Notes under the pieces: model-generated | Told to the model about the DNA's origin: nothing | Database searches by the model: none | Seen by the model: only the letters and a program-made list of their open reading frames with translations | Position numbers and translations under genes: made by a program | Part shown: positions 18,898 to 26,801 of the stretch, piece by piece | How the letters are laid out: each line of letters opens with the position of its first letter | Numbering within the stretch: position 1 is the first letter of the stretch | From: Cytophagales bacterium | GTDB lineage: Bacteria; Bacteroidota; Bacteroidia; Cytophagales; Cyclobacteriaceae | Length of the DNA stretch: 64,000 nucleotides | NCBI GenBank assembly: GCA_033344775.1 | Contig: JAWPMT010000004.1 | Location: 248,001-312,000, forward strand | Direction of reading: 5' to 3'

Positions 18898-20166
18898 ATG
18901 GATACCGTCGAATCAGAAGTGTATTTTCCGCAGATCAGTGATGTAAAAGCAGCTTCCAATAAGCTGAAAGATGTCATCAATGACACGCCATTACAACACA
19001 GTTTCAACCTGAGTGAACAATTTGATAGTCAGATCTATCTGAAGAGAGAAGACACCCAGGTCGTAAGATCTTATAAGATCCGAGGTGCCTATAACAAGAT
19101 CACTTCTCTTCCAAAGGAAAGTCTGAAAAAAGGCATTGTTTGTGCCAGTGCAGGTAACCATGCACAAGGTGTGGCGCTTTCTTGTAAACTTCTACAGGTG
19201 AAAGGAAAGATCTTTATGCCTGCTCCTACCCCTAAACAGAAAGTACAACAAGTCAAGATGTTTGGGAAAGACATGGTTGAAGTGATCCTTACCGGAGATA
19301 CTTTTGATGATGCATATAAGGCCGCCATGGCGATCTGTGATCAGGAAGAAGCTACCTTCATCCATCCGTTCGATGATGAAAAGGTAATCGAAGGACAAGC
19401 CACAGTTGGTCTCGAAATCCTGGACCAAAGTAAGTTCCACATTGATTATTTGTTTCTACCTGTAGGTGGAGGTGGGCTTTCTGCTGGTGTATCCAGCATC
19501 GTGAAGTTGATGAGCCCGAAAACCAAAATCATTGGTGTGGAACCCCTGAATGCTCCGGCCATGTACCGGTCTTTTGAAGCCAAAGAAGTTGTTGAGCTGG
19601 ACAAGATCGATAAATTCGTGGACGGTGCGGCAGTCAAGAAAGTCGGCGATAAAACCTTCCCTATCTGCTACGAACATCTGAATGAAGTGCGACTAGTAGA
19701 CGAAGGAAAGGTATGCTCTACGCTGATTCAGATGTACAGCGAAAGCGGTATCGTGTTGGAGCCGGCCGGTTGTTTGTCGGTGGCTGTTCTGGATGATTTC
19801 AAAGAAGAGATCAAAGGCAAATCGGTAGTCTGTTTACTTTCAGGGAGTAACAACGACATTACACGTACAGAAGAGATTCGCGAGCGGTCATTACTCTATG
19901 AAAAGCTGATGCACTATTTCATCATCCGCTTTCCTCAAAGAGCAGGTGCGCTGAAAGAATTCGTAGCTGACGTGCTTGGCCCCAATGACGACATCATCCA
20001 TTTCGAATACACCAAGAAAACGAGTCGGGAAAAAGGTCCTGCATTGATCGGAATTGAACTCAAGAATAGCAGAGATTTTGAGCCGTTACTGAAAAGGATG
20101 CATGAACGTAATTTTTTCGGCGAATACCTCAATGAACAACCCGATTTGATGAATTATTTGGTTTAA
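18898..20166 (+). CDS. ilvA: Threonine ammonia-lyase (threonine dehydratase)
   Basis: This PLP enzyme deaminates threonine to 2-oxobutyrate, the entry step to isoleucine. The preferred start ATG 18898 (MDTVESEVYFPQ) gives 422 residues. The PLP lysine is in VVRSYKIRGAYNKI, SAGNHAQGVALS is the substrate loop, and GGGGLSAG binds the PLP phosphate. A C-terminal ACT-like domain starts near HYFIIRFPQRAGALKEFV, giving one regulatory domain rather than the two of E. coli IlvA. It links the ilv genes to the thr genes just downstream. Confidence 0.95.
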   Translation: MDTVESEVYFPQISDVKAASNKLKDVINDTPLQHSFNLSEQFDSQIYLKREDTQVVRSYKIRGAYNKITSLPKESLKKGIVCASAGNHAQGVALSCKLLQVKGKIFMPAPTPKQKVQQVKMFGKDMVEVILTGDTFDDAYKAAMAICDQEEATFIHPFDDEKVIEGQATVGLEILDQSKFHIDYLFLPVGGGGLSAGVSSIVKLMSPKTKIIGVEPLNAPAMYRSFEAKEVVELDKIDKFVDGAAVKKVGDKTFPICYEHLNEVRLVDEGKVCSTLIQMYSESGIVLEPAGCLSVAVLDDFKEEIKGKSVVCLLSGSNNDITRTEEIRERSLLYEKLMHYFIIRFPQRAGALKEFVADVLGPNDDIIHFEYTKKTSREKGPALIGIELKNSRDFEPLLKRMHERNFFGEYLNEQPDLMNYLV

Positions 20167-20285
20167 AAACGCATAGGCAATCTTTCTATAGCTTTCTGCG
20201 TTACACTACATTCAACCTAGACCCATATTAAGCAATAAAAAAATCAAAGCCTTTTACCCCAAAGGCCTTTCAAGGACTATTAAAC

Positions 20286-22712
20286 ATGAAAGTCTTAAAA
20301 TTTGGCGGGACATCCGTAGGTTCCGTCAGTGCAATCAAACAAGTTGGCGAGATCATCGCTGATCAATCCAAAACAGATCAATTAGCGGTAGTTGTATCTG
20401 CATTCAGTGGTGTCACCAATCGATTGGAGGAACTCACAACAGAGGCTGCCGCTGGAAAGGACAGCTACCTTGAGATCATCGCTCAATTAGAAGCACAACA
20501 TCTGGATGTATTCGAAACACTGGTGCCCGGTGGAAACGCTACGCCAATCGAAAAAGGTGTTAAACTGCTGAAAGAGGTTTGTCATGGGATTTCCTTATTA
20601 CAAGAACTGACGACCAAGAGCAATGCTTACGTCATGAGTTTCGGTGAACGTATGTCCAGCTACATCATCTCTACTTACTTTGAAACATTCGTTTCCGTTG
20701 ACCTCTATGACAGCCGGGATTTCATCATCGTCAATCCAGAGGTTGGCGAAACAGCAGTAGATTTTGAATTGAGTTTCAAGAAAATTAAAGAGATCAAAAC
20801 AGAGTCCCGAGTACTCTTGTTTCCCGGATTCATCGCCTCTACCCTTGAAGGTGTAACCACTACGCTGGGGCGTGGAGGTTCCGATTATTCTGCGGCACTC
20901 TTAGCCAACTTCATGAATGCCACCGAATTGGAGATCTGGACTGACGTTAGTGGTCTGCTTACCGCTGATCCAAATCTGGTTCCCCAGGCGAAAGTCATCG
21001 AGCATATTTCATATGAAGAAGGCATGGAATTGTCACACTTCGGGGCCAAGGTCATCTATCCTCCTAGTATTCAGCCCGCCTTATCAAAAGACATTCCTAT
21101 CCGTATCAAAAATACCTTTGCACCCGAGGATACTGGTACGCTGATCACCCGAGAGTGGGATGAGGATAAGGAACTGATCCGTGGAATCTCCAGTATTAAG
21201 AATGTTTCGCTGATCAATCTTACAGGTGCTGGCATGGTTGGAATACCCGAATTTTCCAATCGATTCTTCCAGGCACTTGCTGCTCAAAAAGTAAATGTTA
21301 TTCTGATCACCCAAGCTTCAAGCGAGCATTCCATTTGTGCAGCGATTTCGGAATCAGAATTAAAGAAAGCTTTGAAGTCGTTGAAGAAGGAATTTGCCTA
21401 TGAGATCCAAACAAACAAGATCAGTGAAATTGAAGTAGAAAAAGAACTTGCTATCCTCGCGTTAGTTGGATCTAATATGCGAAATCAGGTGGGTGTAAGT
21501 GGCCAAATGTTCCATGTTCTAGGCAAGAACGGTGTGAGCGTCAAAGCGATCGCTCAGGGATCTTCGGAACGGAACATTTCAGCAGTAATTCCACAAAAGA
21601 ATCTCAAAAAAGCACTTAATGTATTGCATGAGAGTTTCTTCCTATCCTCACGAAAACGGATACACCTATTCATTATTGGTGTAGGTAATGTTGGGAAGGC
21701 TTTTATCAGTCAGGTGCAGCAGCAATACGATTACCTGTTAGCAGAGCACAACACCAAAGTGTTGATTGCAGGTATGGCGAATTCCAGGAAAATGATCTTT
21801 AAGGAGGAAGGAATCGACCTTGAAAACTGGGAGGATGCATTGGGTGAGGGTGAAGCTTTCCATGCGACAACATTTATGGATACCATGCACACGATGAATC
21901 TACGAAATAGTATTTTCATCGACATCACGGCCAATAGTGACATTGCCGGATTATACAACCACGCGTTGAAAAATAGTATTTCCGTAGTAACCCCCAATAA
22001 GATTGCGGCCACAAGTCCATGGGAGAACTATCAGGTCTTGCTTAATGCTGCAGCGAGGCACAACGTACACTACCTATTCGAAACCAATGTTTGCGCGGGA
22101 CTTCCTGTTATTTCGACGTTAGGTGATCTGATCAGAAGCGGTGACAAGGTTCATAAAATTGCAGCCGTTCTGTCCGGCACCTTGAATTACCTGTTCAATA
22201 CCTATGATGGGTCCCGGCAATTCGTTGAAATCATCAAAGAAGCCAAGGAGCTTGGATTGACGGAGCCCGACCCCCGACTGGACCTTTTCGGAGAAGATGT
22301 ACGAAGAAAGATCTTGATTCTTGCTCGTCAAAGTGGCTATGCCTGGGAAATGGAAGATGTAAAGTTGGATTCCTTTCTGCCTGAAGCATGTCACGCCGCA
22401 GATACCATAGATGATTTCTATGAGGAAGTCACAAAAACAGAATCTCACTTCAAGACCCTCTATGAAGAAGCTGCTAGTGGTAGTAAAAAACTTAGAGTAG
22501 TTGCTTCTTTTACTCCGGAAGGCGCAAAAGTAGGACTTGAAGCAGTGGAAGAAAGTCACCCGTTTTATCACCTGGAAGGCATGGACAACATTGTCTTGTT
22601 CTTCACCAATCGATATCCCAAACAGCCTCTGGTTGTAAAAGGTGCTGGTGCTGGTGCAGATGTAACAGCTTCCGGCATATTTGCAGACATTCTAAAAGTC
22701 AGCCTGAATTGA
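20286..22712 (+). CDS. thrA: Bifunctional aspartokinase / homoserine dehydrogenase
   Basis: The 808-residue fusion catalyses the first and third steps from aspartate to threonine. The aspartokinase half starts MKVLKFGGTSVGSV and has FGERMSSYIIS and TLGRGGSDYSAALLA. ACT domains lie around residues 310-455. The homoserine dehydrogenase half begins IHLFIIGVGNVGKAF (near 465) with ANKIAA-like TPNKIAATSPWE, and ends with the KGAGAGADVTASGIFADIL substrate-binding stretch. It starts 119 bases after ilvA. That gap contains AACGCA/TGCGTT and AAAGCC/GGCCTTT partial repeats but no convincing leader peptide. It probably belongs to the same long operon or has a weak internal promoter. Confidence 0.97.
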   Translation: MKVLKFGGTSVGSVSAIKQVGEIIADQSKTDQLAVVVSAFSGVTNRLEELTTEAAAGKDSYLEIIAQLEAQHLDVFETLVPGGNATPIEKGVKLLKEVCHGISLLQELTTKSNAYVMSFGERMSSYIISTYFETFVSVDLYDSRDFIIVNPEVGETAVDFELSFKKIKEIKTESRVLLFPGFIASTLEGVTTTLGRGGSDYSAALLANFMNATELEIWTDVSGLLTADPNLVPQAKVIEHISYEEGMELSHFGAKVIYPPSIQPALSKDIPIRIKNTFAPEDTGTLITREWDEDKELIRGISSIKNVSLINLTGAGMVGIPEFSNRFFQALAAQKVNVILITQASSEHSICAAISESELKKALKSLKKEFAYEIQTNKISEIEVEKELAILALVGSNMRNQVGVSGQMFHVLGKNGVSVKAIAQGSSERNISAVIPQKNLKKALNVLHESFFLSSRKRIHLFIIGVGNVGKAFISQVQQQYDYLLAEHNTKVLIAGMANSRKMIFKEEGIDLENWEDALGEGEAFHATTFMDTMHTMNLRNSIFIDITANSDIAGLYNHALKNSISVVTPNKIAATSPWENYQVLLNAAARHNVHYLFETNVCAGLPVISTLGDLIRSGDKVHKIAAVLSGTLNYLFNTYDGSRQFVEIIKEAKELGLTEPDPRLDLFGEDVRRKILILARQSGYAWEMEDVKLDSFLPEACHAADTIDDFYEEVTKTESHFKTLYEEAASGSKKLRVVASFTPEGAKVGLEAVEESHPFYHLEGMDNIVLFFTNRYPKQPLVVKGAGAGADVTASGIFADILKVSLN

Positions 22713-22714
22713 TC

Positions 22715-23641
22715 ATGGATAGTATCAAAGTTTTTTCTCCAGCATCCGTCGCGAATGTCGCTTGTGGGTATGACATTTTCGGATTTGCGCTCTATGATAT
22801 CGGTGATGAGATCACCCTTACCAAAAGGAACGACAGCAAATTGGTAATCACCAAAGTATCAGGAGCAGAACTTCCATTGAGTCCTGACAAGAACGTGGCT
22901 ACAGTGGCTATTTCAAGTCTTTTGGAACGAATTCATTCCACTCAGGGGTTTGATATTGAAATCCACAAGAATGTAAACCCAGGAAGTGGCCTGGGTTCCA
23001 GTGCATCGAGTGCTGCCGGAGCGGCTTTTGCAGCAAATGCACTTTTGGGCAATCCTTTCACCAAATCCGAATTGATCCAAAATGCCATGGCTGGCGAAAT
23101 CGTTGCCTCACAGTCTGCGCACGCGGATAATGTCTCACCTGCCATGTTGGGAGGTTTTACGATCGTAAGAAGTTGTGAGCCAGATGTTGATGTGTTTCAG
23201 ATAGACTATCCTGAAGAATTGGTAATACTAATCGTATTTCCGCAAGTTCAGGTAAAGACCGCTGAAGCAAAACGCATGCTTGGTGATACCATTAGCCTGA
23301 ACAAGGCCCGTGAACAGTGGGGAAATGTTGCAGGACTTACTGCCGGTTTAATGAAGAAAGACTGGGGGTTGATTGAACGATCTTTAGTGGATGTTGTAGC
23401 AGAACCTGTGCGTAAAAACCTAATCCCACACTATGAAGATGTAAAAGAGATTGCTCTGAAAAACGGCGCACTCGGGTTCAATATTTCAGGATCGGGGCCT
23501 AGCATGTTCAGCTTCTATCGCAACGAATCTGAGGCCAAAGCAGGAATTGACGAAATCCGAGACATTTATAATCGCCTAAGCATCGATTCTTTCTTTCATA
23601 TTTCCAAAATCAATCCAAAAGGAACCCATATCATCGAATAA
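22715..23641 (+). CDS. thrB: Homoserine kinase
   Basis: This GHMP-family kinase phosphorylates homoserine. ATG 22715 (MDSIKVFSPASVANVACGYD) is preferred; the in-frame TTG two codons earlier overlaps the thrA stop. The ATP-binding motif is GSGLGSSASSAAGAAFAAN near residue 92, and the C-terminal motif is GFNISGSGPSMFSF. The length of 308 residues is normal. The gene starts 2 bases after thrA and its TAA shares a base with the thrC ATG (TAATG), so translation is coupled. Confidence 0.96.
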   Translation: MDSIKVFSPASVANVACGYDIFGFALYDIGDEITLTKRNDSKLVITKVSGAELPLSPDKNVATVAISSLLERIHSTQGFDIEIHKNVNPGSGLGSSASSAAGAAFAANALLGNPFTKSELIQNAMAGEIVASQSAHADNVSPAMLGGFTIVRSCEPDVDVFQIDYPEELVILIVFPQVQVKTAEAKRMLGDTISLNKAREQWGNVAGLTAGLMKKDWGLIERSLVDVVAEPVRKNLIPHYEDVKEIALKNGALGFNISGSGPSMFSFYRNESEAKAGIDEIRDIYNRLSIDSFFHISKINPKGTHIIE

Positions 23642-24921
23642 TGCAGTTTTACAGCACCAATCGCCAATCACCATCCGTCGATTTCAAAACGGGAGTCATC
23701 AAAAGTTTACCTGCTGATAATGGGCTTTACTTCCCTTCGGAGATACCAAACATCCAGGAAACACTGACACGAAAAGATATCGGCCTTCATGAAATTGCTT
23801 TTGAAACATTAAAGTCATTTTGTACTCCGGACATTCCTGAAAACCGATTGCTGGAAATCGTTGAAGATGTCTTTTCCTTTGAACTACCAGTAGTTCCGGT
23901 CAGGGAAAATGTATTTAGCCTGGAGTTATTCCATGGCCCTACGTATGCTTTCAAAGATGTGGGGGCTCGATTTTTGGCCCGTTGCCTTGGTTACTTCAAC
24001 GAAGGATCAAACAAAGAAGTCACCATATTGGTTGCGACTTCTGGTGATACGGGAGGAGCAGTGGCCGCCGGATTCTATAAAGTTCCTGGTGTAAAGGTGA
24101 TCATCTTATACCCTTCAGGGAAAGTCAGTGAATTGCAGGAAAAACAGTTGACTACCTTAGGAGAAAACATCCATGCATTAGAAATAGATGGTACTTTCGA
24201 CGATTGTCAAAAACTAGTCAAAGAAGCCTTTCTCGACGAACAATTGAATCAAAGCCTGAATTTATCTTCAGCAAATTCTATCAATATCGCACGCTGGATT
24301 CCACAATCCATATATTACTTATGGGCCTGTGCTCAACTAGCTGATCGTGAAAATCTGGTGTTTTCCATTCCCAGTGGAAACTACGGAAACCTTGCTGCAG
24401 GAATGCTTGCTTACAAAATGGGTGCACCTATTTCACGCTTTATTGCTTCGAGTAACGCGAATGATGTTGTTCCCCGATACTTGGTGAATGGAAAATATGA
24501 GCCGTTACCAACCGTGGCTACCTATTCGAACGCCATGGATGTAGGCAAACCCAGCAACTTCCCAAGGATGCTTGAACTATGTCATTCAGATTATTCTGCC
24601 ATGACAAAATTGATTTCCGGATTTACCCTCAACGATTCACAAACCCTGGCCGCTATGAAAGCTTGTCTTGAGCAAAATGAATACCTGGCAGATCCTCACG
24701 GAGCTATTGGCTATCAAGCTCTGGAAGAAAAAATTCAACCCGATGAGACAGGAATCTTTCTTGAAACTGCACATCCATGCAAATTTCTGAATGTCGTGGA
24801 AAAAGTACAGCCCGCATATGAGCTTCCAGAATTCACCAAGGAGTTGATGAAAAAGCAGAAAGTAGCCGATCAAATGGATACTTCTTTTGAAAGATTCAAA
24901 GACTTTCTATTAAAAAACTAA
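23641..24921 (+). CDS. thrC: Threonine synthase
   Basis: The 426-residue PLP enzyme converts phosphohomoserine to threonine. The N-terminus MQFYSTNRQSPSVDFKTGVIKSLPADNGLYFP is family typical. The PLP lysine lies in HGPTYAFKDVGARFLARCLG, ATSGDTGGAVAAGF is the phosphate-binding loop, and SANSINIARWIPQ and IPSGNYGNLAAG follow. It is the last gene of the cluster. No strong terminator follows directly; a short GGCGT/ACGCC repeat lies in the 56-base gap before the lipoprotein gene. Confidence 0.96.
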   Translation: MQFYSTNRQSPSVDFKTGVIKSLPADNGLYFPSEIPNIQETLTRKDIGLHEIAFETLKSFCTPDIPENRLLEIVEDVFSFELPVVPVRENVFSLELFHGPTYAFKDVGARFLARCLGYFNEGSNKEVTILVATSGDTGGAVAAGFYKVPGVKVIILYPSGKVSELQEKQLTTLGENIHALEIDGTFDDCQKLVKEAFLDEQLNQSLNLSSANSINIARWIPQSIYYLWACAQLADRENLVFSIPSGNYGNLAAGMLAYKMGAPISRFIASSNANDVVPRYLVNGKYEPLPTVATYSNAMDVGKPSNFPRMLELCHSDYSAMTKLISGFTLNDSQTLAAMKACLEQNEYLADPHGAIGYQALEEKIQPDETGIFLETAHPCKFLNVVEKVQPAYELPEFTKELMKKQKVADQMDTSFERFKDFLLKN

Positions 24922-24977
24922 TAAGCAGTTTTGGGGGTATTGGCGTAACGCATTGACTTACAGGAAACGCCAAGGAT

Positions 24978-25436
24978 ATGAAGCTCTTCAAAACGCTTAT
25001 TTTGCTTTGTACGATTTTCTTTCTGTTCTTTCTGATATCATGCTCGGAAGAAGGATTTGATCGTGAACTTACACGCGCTGAAATTCTTGCAGGTGAAGAC
25101 GAAGAAGGGCGTAGTTATTTCATTTCCTCCGCAGAAATTGACCTGTTCGAGATCAATGGCACCATCATTTTAGATGAATGTATTACTGACAATACTATTC
25201 GATATTTCCCCGGCGGCCGCTATACTGAAAATGAAGGCAACACAACGTGTAACCCCACGGATCCTCCAGGCGATACAGGTACCTGGATCCTTAGTGTTGA
25301 TGAAACGCAGCTTACCATTACCATTTTTGGAGAAACGAGCGTTTGGGACATTGTAAGCATCGATAATGATGGTCATCGAATCACCCGCACATCGCAAGAC
25401 GGTCAAATCACCTTTGTATTTGACAGGTTTCTTTAA
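24978..25436 (+). CDS. Small lipocalin-like lipoprotein
   Basis: The 152-residue protein has a lipoprotein signal ending in the lipobox LISC (Cys about residue 22). The acidic residues after the cysteine (SEEGFDRE) suit export past the inner membrane. The mature part contains WILSVDETQLTI and later GQITFVFDRF, resembling the lipocalin-like beta-barrel lipoproteins (NxxGxW-type) common in Bacteroidota, though the usual N-terminal motif is not clear. Function is unknown. It follows thrC by 56 bases but has no metabolic link to it. Confidence 0.65.
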   Translation: MKLFKTLILLCTIFFLFFLISCSEEGFDRELTRAEILAGEDEEGRSYFISSAEIDLFEINGTIILDECITDNTIRYFPGGRYTENEGNTTCNPTDPPGDTGTWILSVDETQLTITIFGETSVWDIVSIDNDGHRITRTSQDGQITFVFDRFL

Positions 25437-25533
25437 GGGTCTATATTAATCTCTCAGGTTTAATCCCCTACTTATTAGCTTTTTATACCCCATTTTGGGG
25501 CCTGGACTCATGAAAAATACCACTTTTCTGGTA

Positions 25534-25564
25534 TTGTGACAGGCTGAGGTGATTTCTATCTTCG
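25534..25564 (+). promoter_or_regulatory. Probable promoter of the 49-residue membrane protein
   Basis: TTG (25534-25536), 20 bases, then TATCTTCG (25557-25564), one mismatch from TAnnTTTG. A CCCC-ATTTT-GGGG hairpin (25488-25500) lies upstream. Confidence 0.45.
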
Positions 25565-25591
25565 TAGTGAGGAATTAAAACTCGACCCGCC

Positions 25592-25741
25592 ATGAACTAC
25601 GAACACATTTCACTATTCCCGGATAATCCCTGGTTGTCATTAGCCATGGGTTTTGCCGCCTTATTGCTCTTCTTTTTCGCAGATAGATATGTCTATTCCA
25701 CAAGAAGAACAATGACACATAAAAACGAATCAGAGTACTAA
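25592..25741 (+). CDS. Small single-pass membrane protein
   Basis: This 49-residue ORF starts MNYEHISLFPDNPW, has one strong hydrophobic helix (LSLAMGFAALLLFFFA, about residues 15-30), then a positively charged cytoplasmic-type stretch (DRYVYSTRRTMTHK). It has a promoter-like sequence 28 bases upstream and a terminator 33 bases downstream, so it is likely an independent gene. No family is recognised. The charge pattern suggests N-out/C-in topology. Confidence 0.6.
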   Translation: MNYEHISLFPDNPWLSLAMGFAALLLFFFADRYVYSTRRTMTHKNESEY

Positions 25742-25773
25742 TTATTCTTCTTCATAAAAATTAGGTTTAGGAA

Positions 25774-25801
25774 AAGGCTACCGCCAAGGGTGGCTTTTTT
25801 T
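25774..25801 (+). terminator. Rho-independent terminator
   Basis: AAGGCTACC (25774-25782) pairs with GGTGGCTTT (25789-25797) with two G-T pairs around GCCAAG, followed by a long T run. Confidence 0.8.
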
Positions 25802-25887
25802 ATGCTATTTAGGGAAGGTCATTTGTCCAAGGTTGGTTTCTGCCGGGTAATCTTCTTTAAATTATGCGATAAAATCACTTTGCCATA

Positions 25888-25915
25888 TTGAGATTCCCGT
25901 AAACGTATATATTTG
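25888..25915 (+). promoter_or_regulatory. Promoter of the tRNA-Arg locus
   Basis: TTG (25888-25890), a 17-base spacer and TATATTTG (25908-25915) match the Bacteroidota promoter consensus exactly. The predicted start precedes the tRNA relic at 25930, so relic and intact tRNA would be one transcript. Confidence 0.7.
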
Positions 25916-25929
25916 CAATCCGTTTTTCA

Positions 25930-26005
25930 GCACTCGTAGTTCAATTGGACGGTTCGCCGACGCGAAGAATACCAGATTTAGTTTTGGGACAATTGTACGA
26001 GAGTG
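25930..26005 (+). pseudogene. Degenerate tRNA-Arg copy
   Basis: The first 20 bases match the functional tRNA-Arg 81 bases downstream with one change (GCACTCGTAGTTCAATTGGA against ...CAACTGGA). About 16 bases (25950-25965) then replace a single T in the D-loop. AGAATACCAGATTT matches again, after which the anticodon arm and T arm are scrambled and TTCGAATCC is missing. The 3' end CGAGAGTG weakly recalls the acceptor. It cannot fold as a tRNA. It lies between the promoter and the intact gene. Confidence 0.7.
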
Positions 26006-26010
26006 AAAAA

Positions 26011-26084
26011 GCACTCGTAGTTCAACTGGATAGAATACCAGATTTCGGCTCTGGGGGTTGAGGGTTCGAATCCTTCCGAGTGCA
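26011..26084 (+). tRNA. tRNA-Arg (anticodon UCG)
   Basis: The acceptor stem GCACTCG (26011-26017) pairs perfectly with CGAGTGC (26077-26083). The D arm holds AGTTCAACTGGATAGAAT. The anticodon stem CCAGA/TCTGG encloses the loop TTTCGGC, which puts TCG at positions 34-36. The T loop is TTCGAAT. The discriminator is A and CCA is not encoded. It reads CGN arginine codons, mainly CGA. A strong terminator follows 6 bases later. tRNA genes are common integration targets, and the accessory island starts just downstream. Confidence 0.95.
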
Positions 26085-26090
26085 CAAGTG

Positions 26091-26122
26091 AAGCCTCTCT
26101 ATCGCGTATAGAGGGGCTTTTT
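26091..26122 (+). terminator. Terminator of tRNA-Arg
   Basis: AAGCCTCTCTAT (26091-26102) pairs with ATAGAGGGGCTT (26108-26119), 12 pairs including one G-T, around CGCGT, then TTT. Confidence 0.9.
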
Positions 26123-26581
26123 GTTTAGGCTTGAAAAGAAAAGTCAAACATTTGTCAAACATTTCAATTTCGTAGCCCACTTTTACGAATAAAGATCGTC
26201 AATAAGAACGAGAATATAGACAGAGAGACTGATTAACCTCCAGCCACCAATTATAAGCCCTTCTGTCGTTACTTTTTAGACTAAAGTTGTCTATCCCAAA
26301 ACCGTAAAGATCGTGACGTGGAGAGCCTGAATCAGCCCCACAATCGAAGTTAATTAAATCAGTACTGTTTATGTCCCATAAGCCCTACTAGAGTGTAGCA
26401 CTTTCTAAGACAAAAACTCATATTCATAATAGTAAAACAAATCACATATACGTTATATGCATGAAAATTGAAAACACACGATTTCCCTGACTTTTGCAAA
26501 CTAAATTTTACTTATTTTTCATTCAAAAAGTGCATTTCAAGCACGTATAGCAAGAAAATAAAGGTTTATAAAAGTTTTTTC
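26123..26581. other. AT-rich gene-free spacer at the island start
   Basis: I see no supported gene here. Open frames are short, with unlikely composition, and there is no family signal. The stretch marks the change from the core chromosome to AT-richer accessory DNA right after tRNA-Arg. Confidence 0.6.
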
Positions 26582-26606
26582 TACGGAATTCGATTCCGTA
26601 ATTTTG
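26582..26606 (+). promoter_or_regulatory. Palindromic operator overlapping a -7 box
   Basis: TACGGAAT-TCG-ATTCCGTA (26582-26600) is a perfect 8-bp inverted repeat. Its last two bases begin TAATTTTG (26599-26606), a full TAnnTTTG match. A repressor bound to the palindrome would block the promoter that leads towards the replication-initiator-like gene. The -33 element is not clear. Confidence 0.55.
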
Positions 26607-26653
26607 TGCAGCATTCGAACAACTACTTCAAAACAACAGAAGGAAAAAGCGAT

Positions 26654-26692
26654 ATGAGATGGCCCATGGAAGACATGGACTTTTCAAACTGA
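26654..26692 (+). CDS. Possible 12-residue upstream ORF
   Basis: MRWPMEDMDFSN-stop, with an AGGAAAAA purine stretch 8-15 bases before the ATG. It lies between the palindromic promoter and a GGTCCCAA/TTGGGACC hairpin, ahead of the initiator-like gene. It may be a leader peptide; coding is unproven. Confidence 0.25.
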   Translation: MRWPMEDMDFSN

Positions 26693-26718
26693 ACAAGATC
26701 GGTTACTAATCAAAAAAC

Positions 26719-26748
26719 GGTCCCAATCCGTGGGAAGAATTTGGGACC
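26719..26748 (+). promoter_or_regulatory. Inverted repeat upstream of the initiator-like gene
   Basis: GGTCCCAA (26719-26726) and TTGGGACC (26741-26748) are perfect reverse complements with a 14-base loop. It is followed by ATTTGTTA, a weak T tract, so it could be a terminator/attenuator or a DNA site for replication control. Confidence 0.55.
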
Positions 26749-26801
26749 ATTTGTTATACGTTCAATATCGACACACCCACAAGGCACTAAAACCCGTAAG
26801 C

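Noticed and set aside
20167-20285. A second attenuator ahead of thrA
   Set aside because: Partial inverted repeats exist, but I found no leader ORF rich in Thr or Ile codons and no clean terminator with a T run.
26468-26692. 74-codon plus-strand open frame before the initiator-like gene
   Set aside because: It needs a non-ATG start, runs through the palindromic promoter and has Phe/Ser/Lys-biased random-looking sequence; only its last 12 codons have a plausible separate start.
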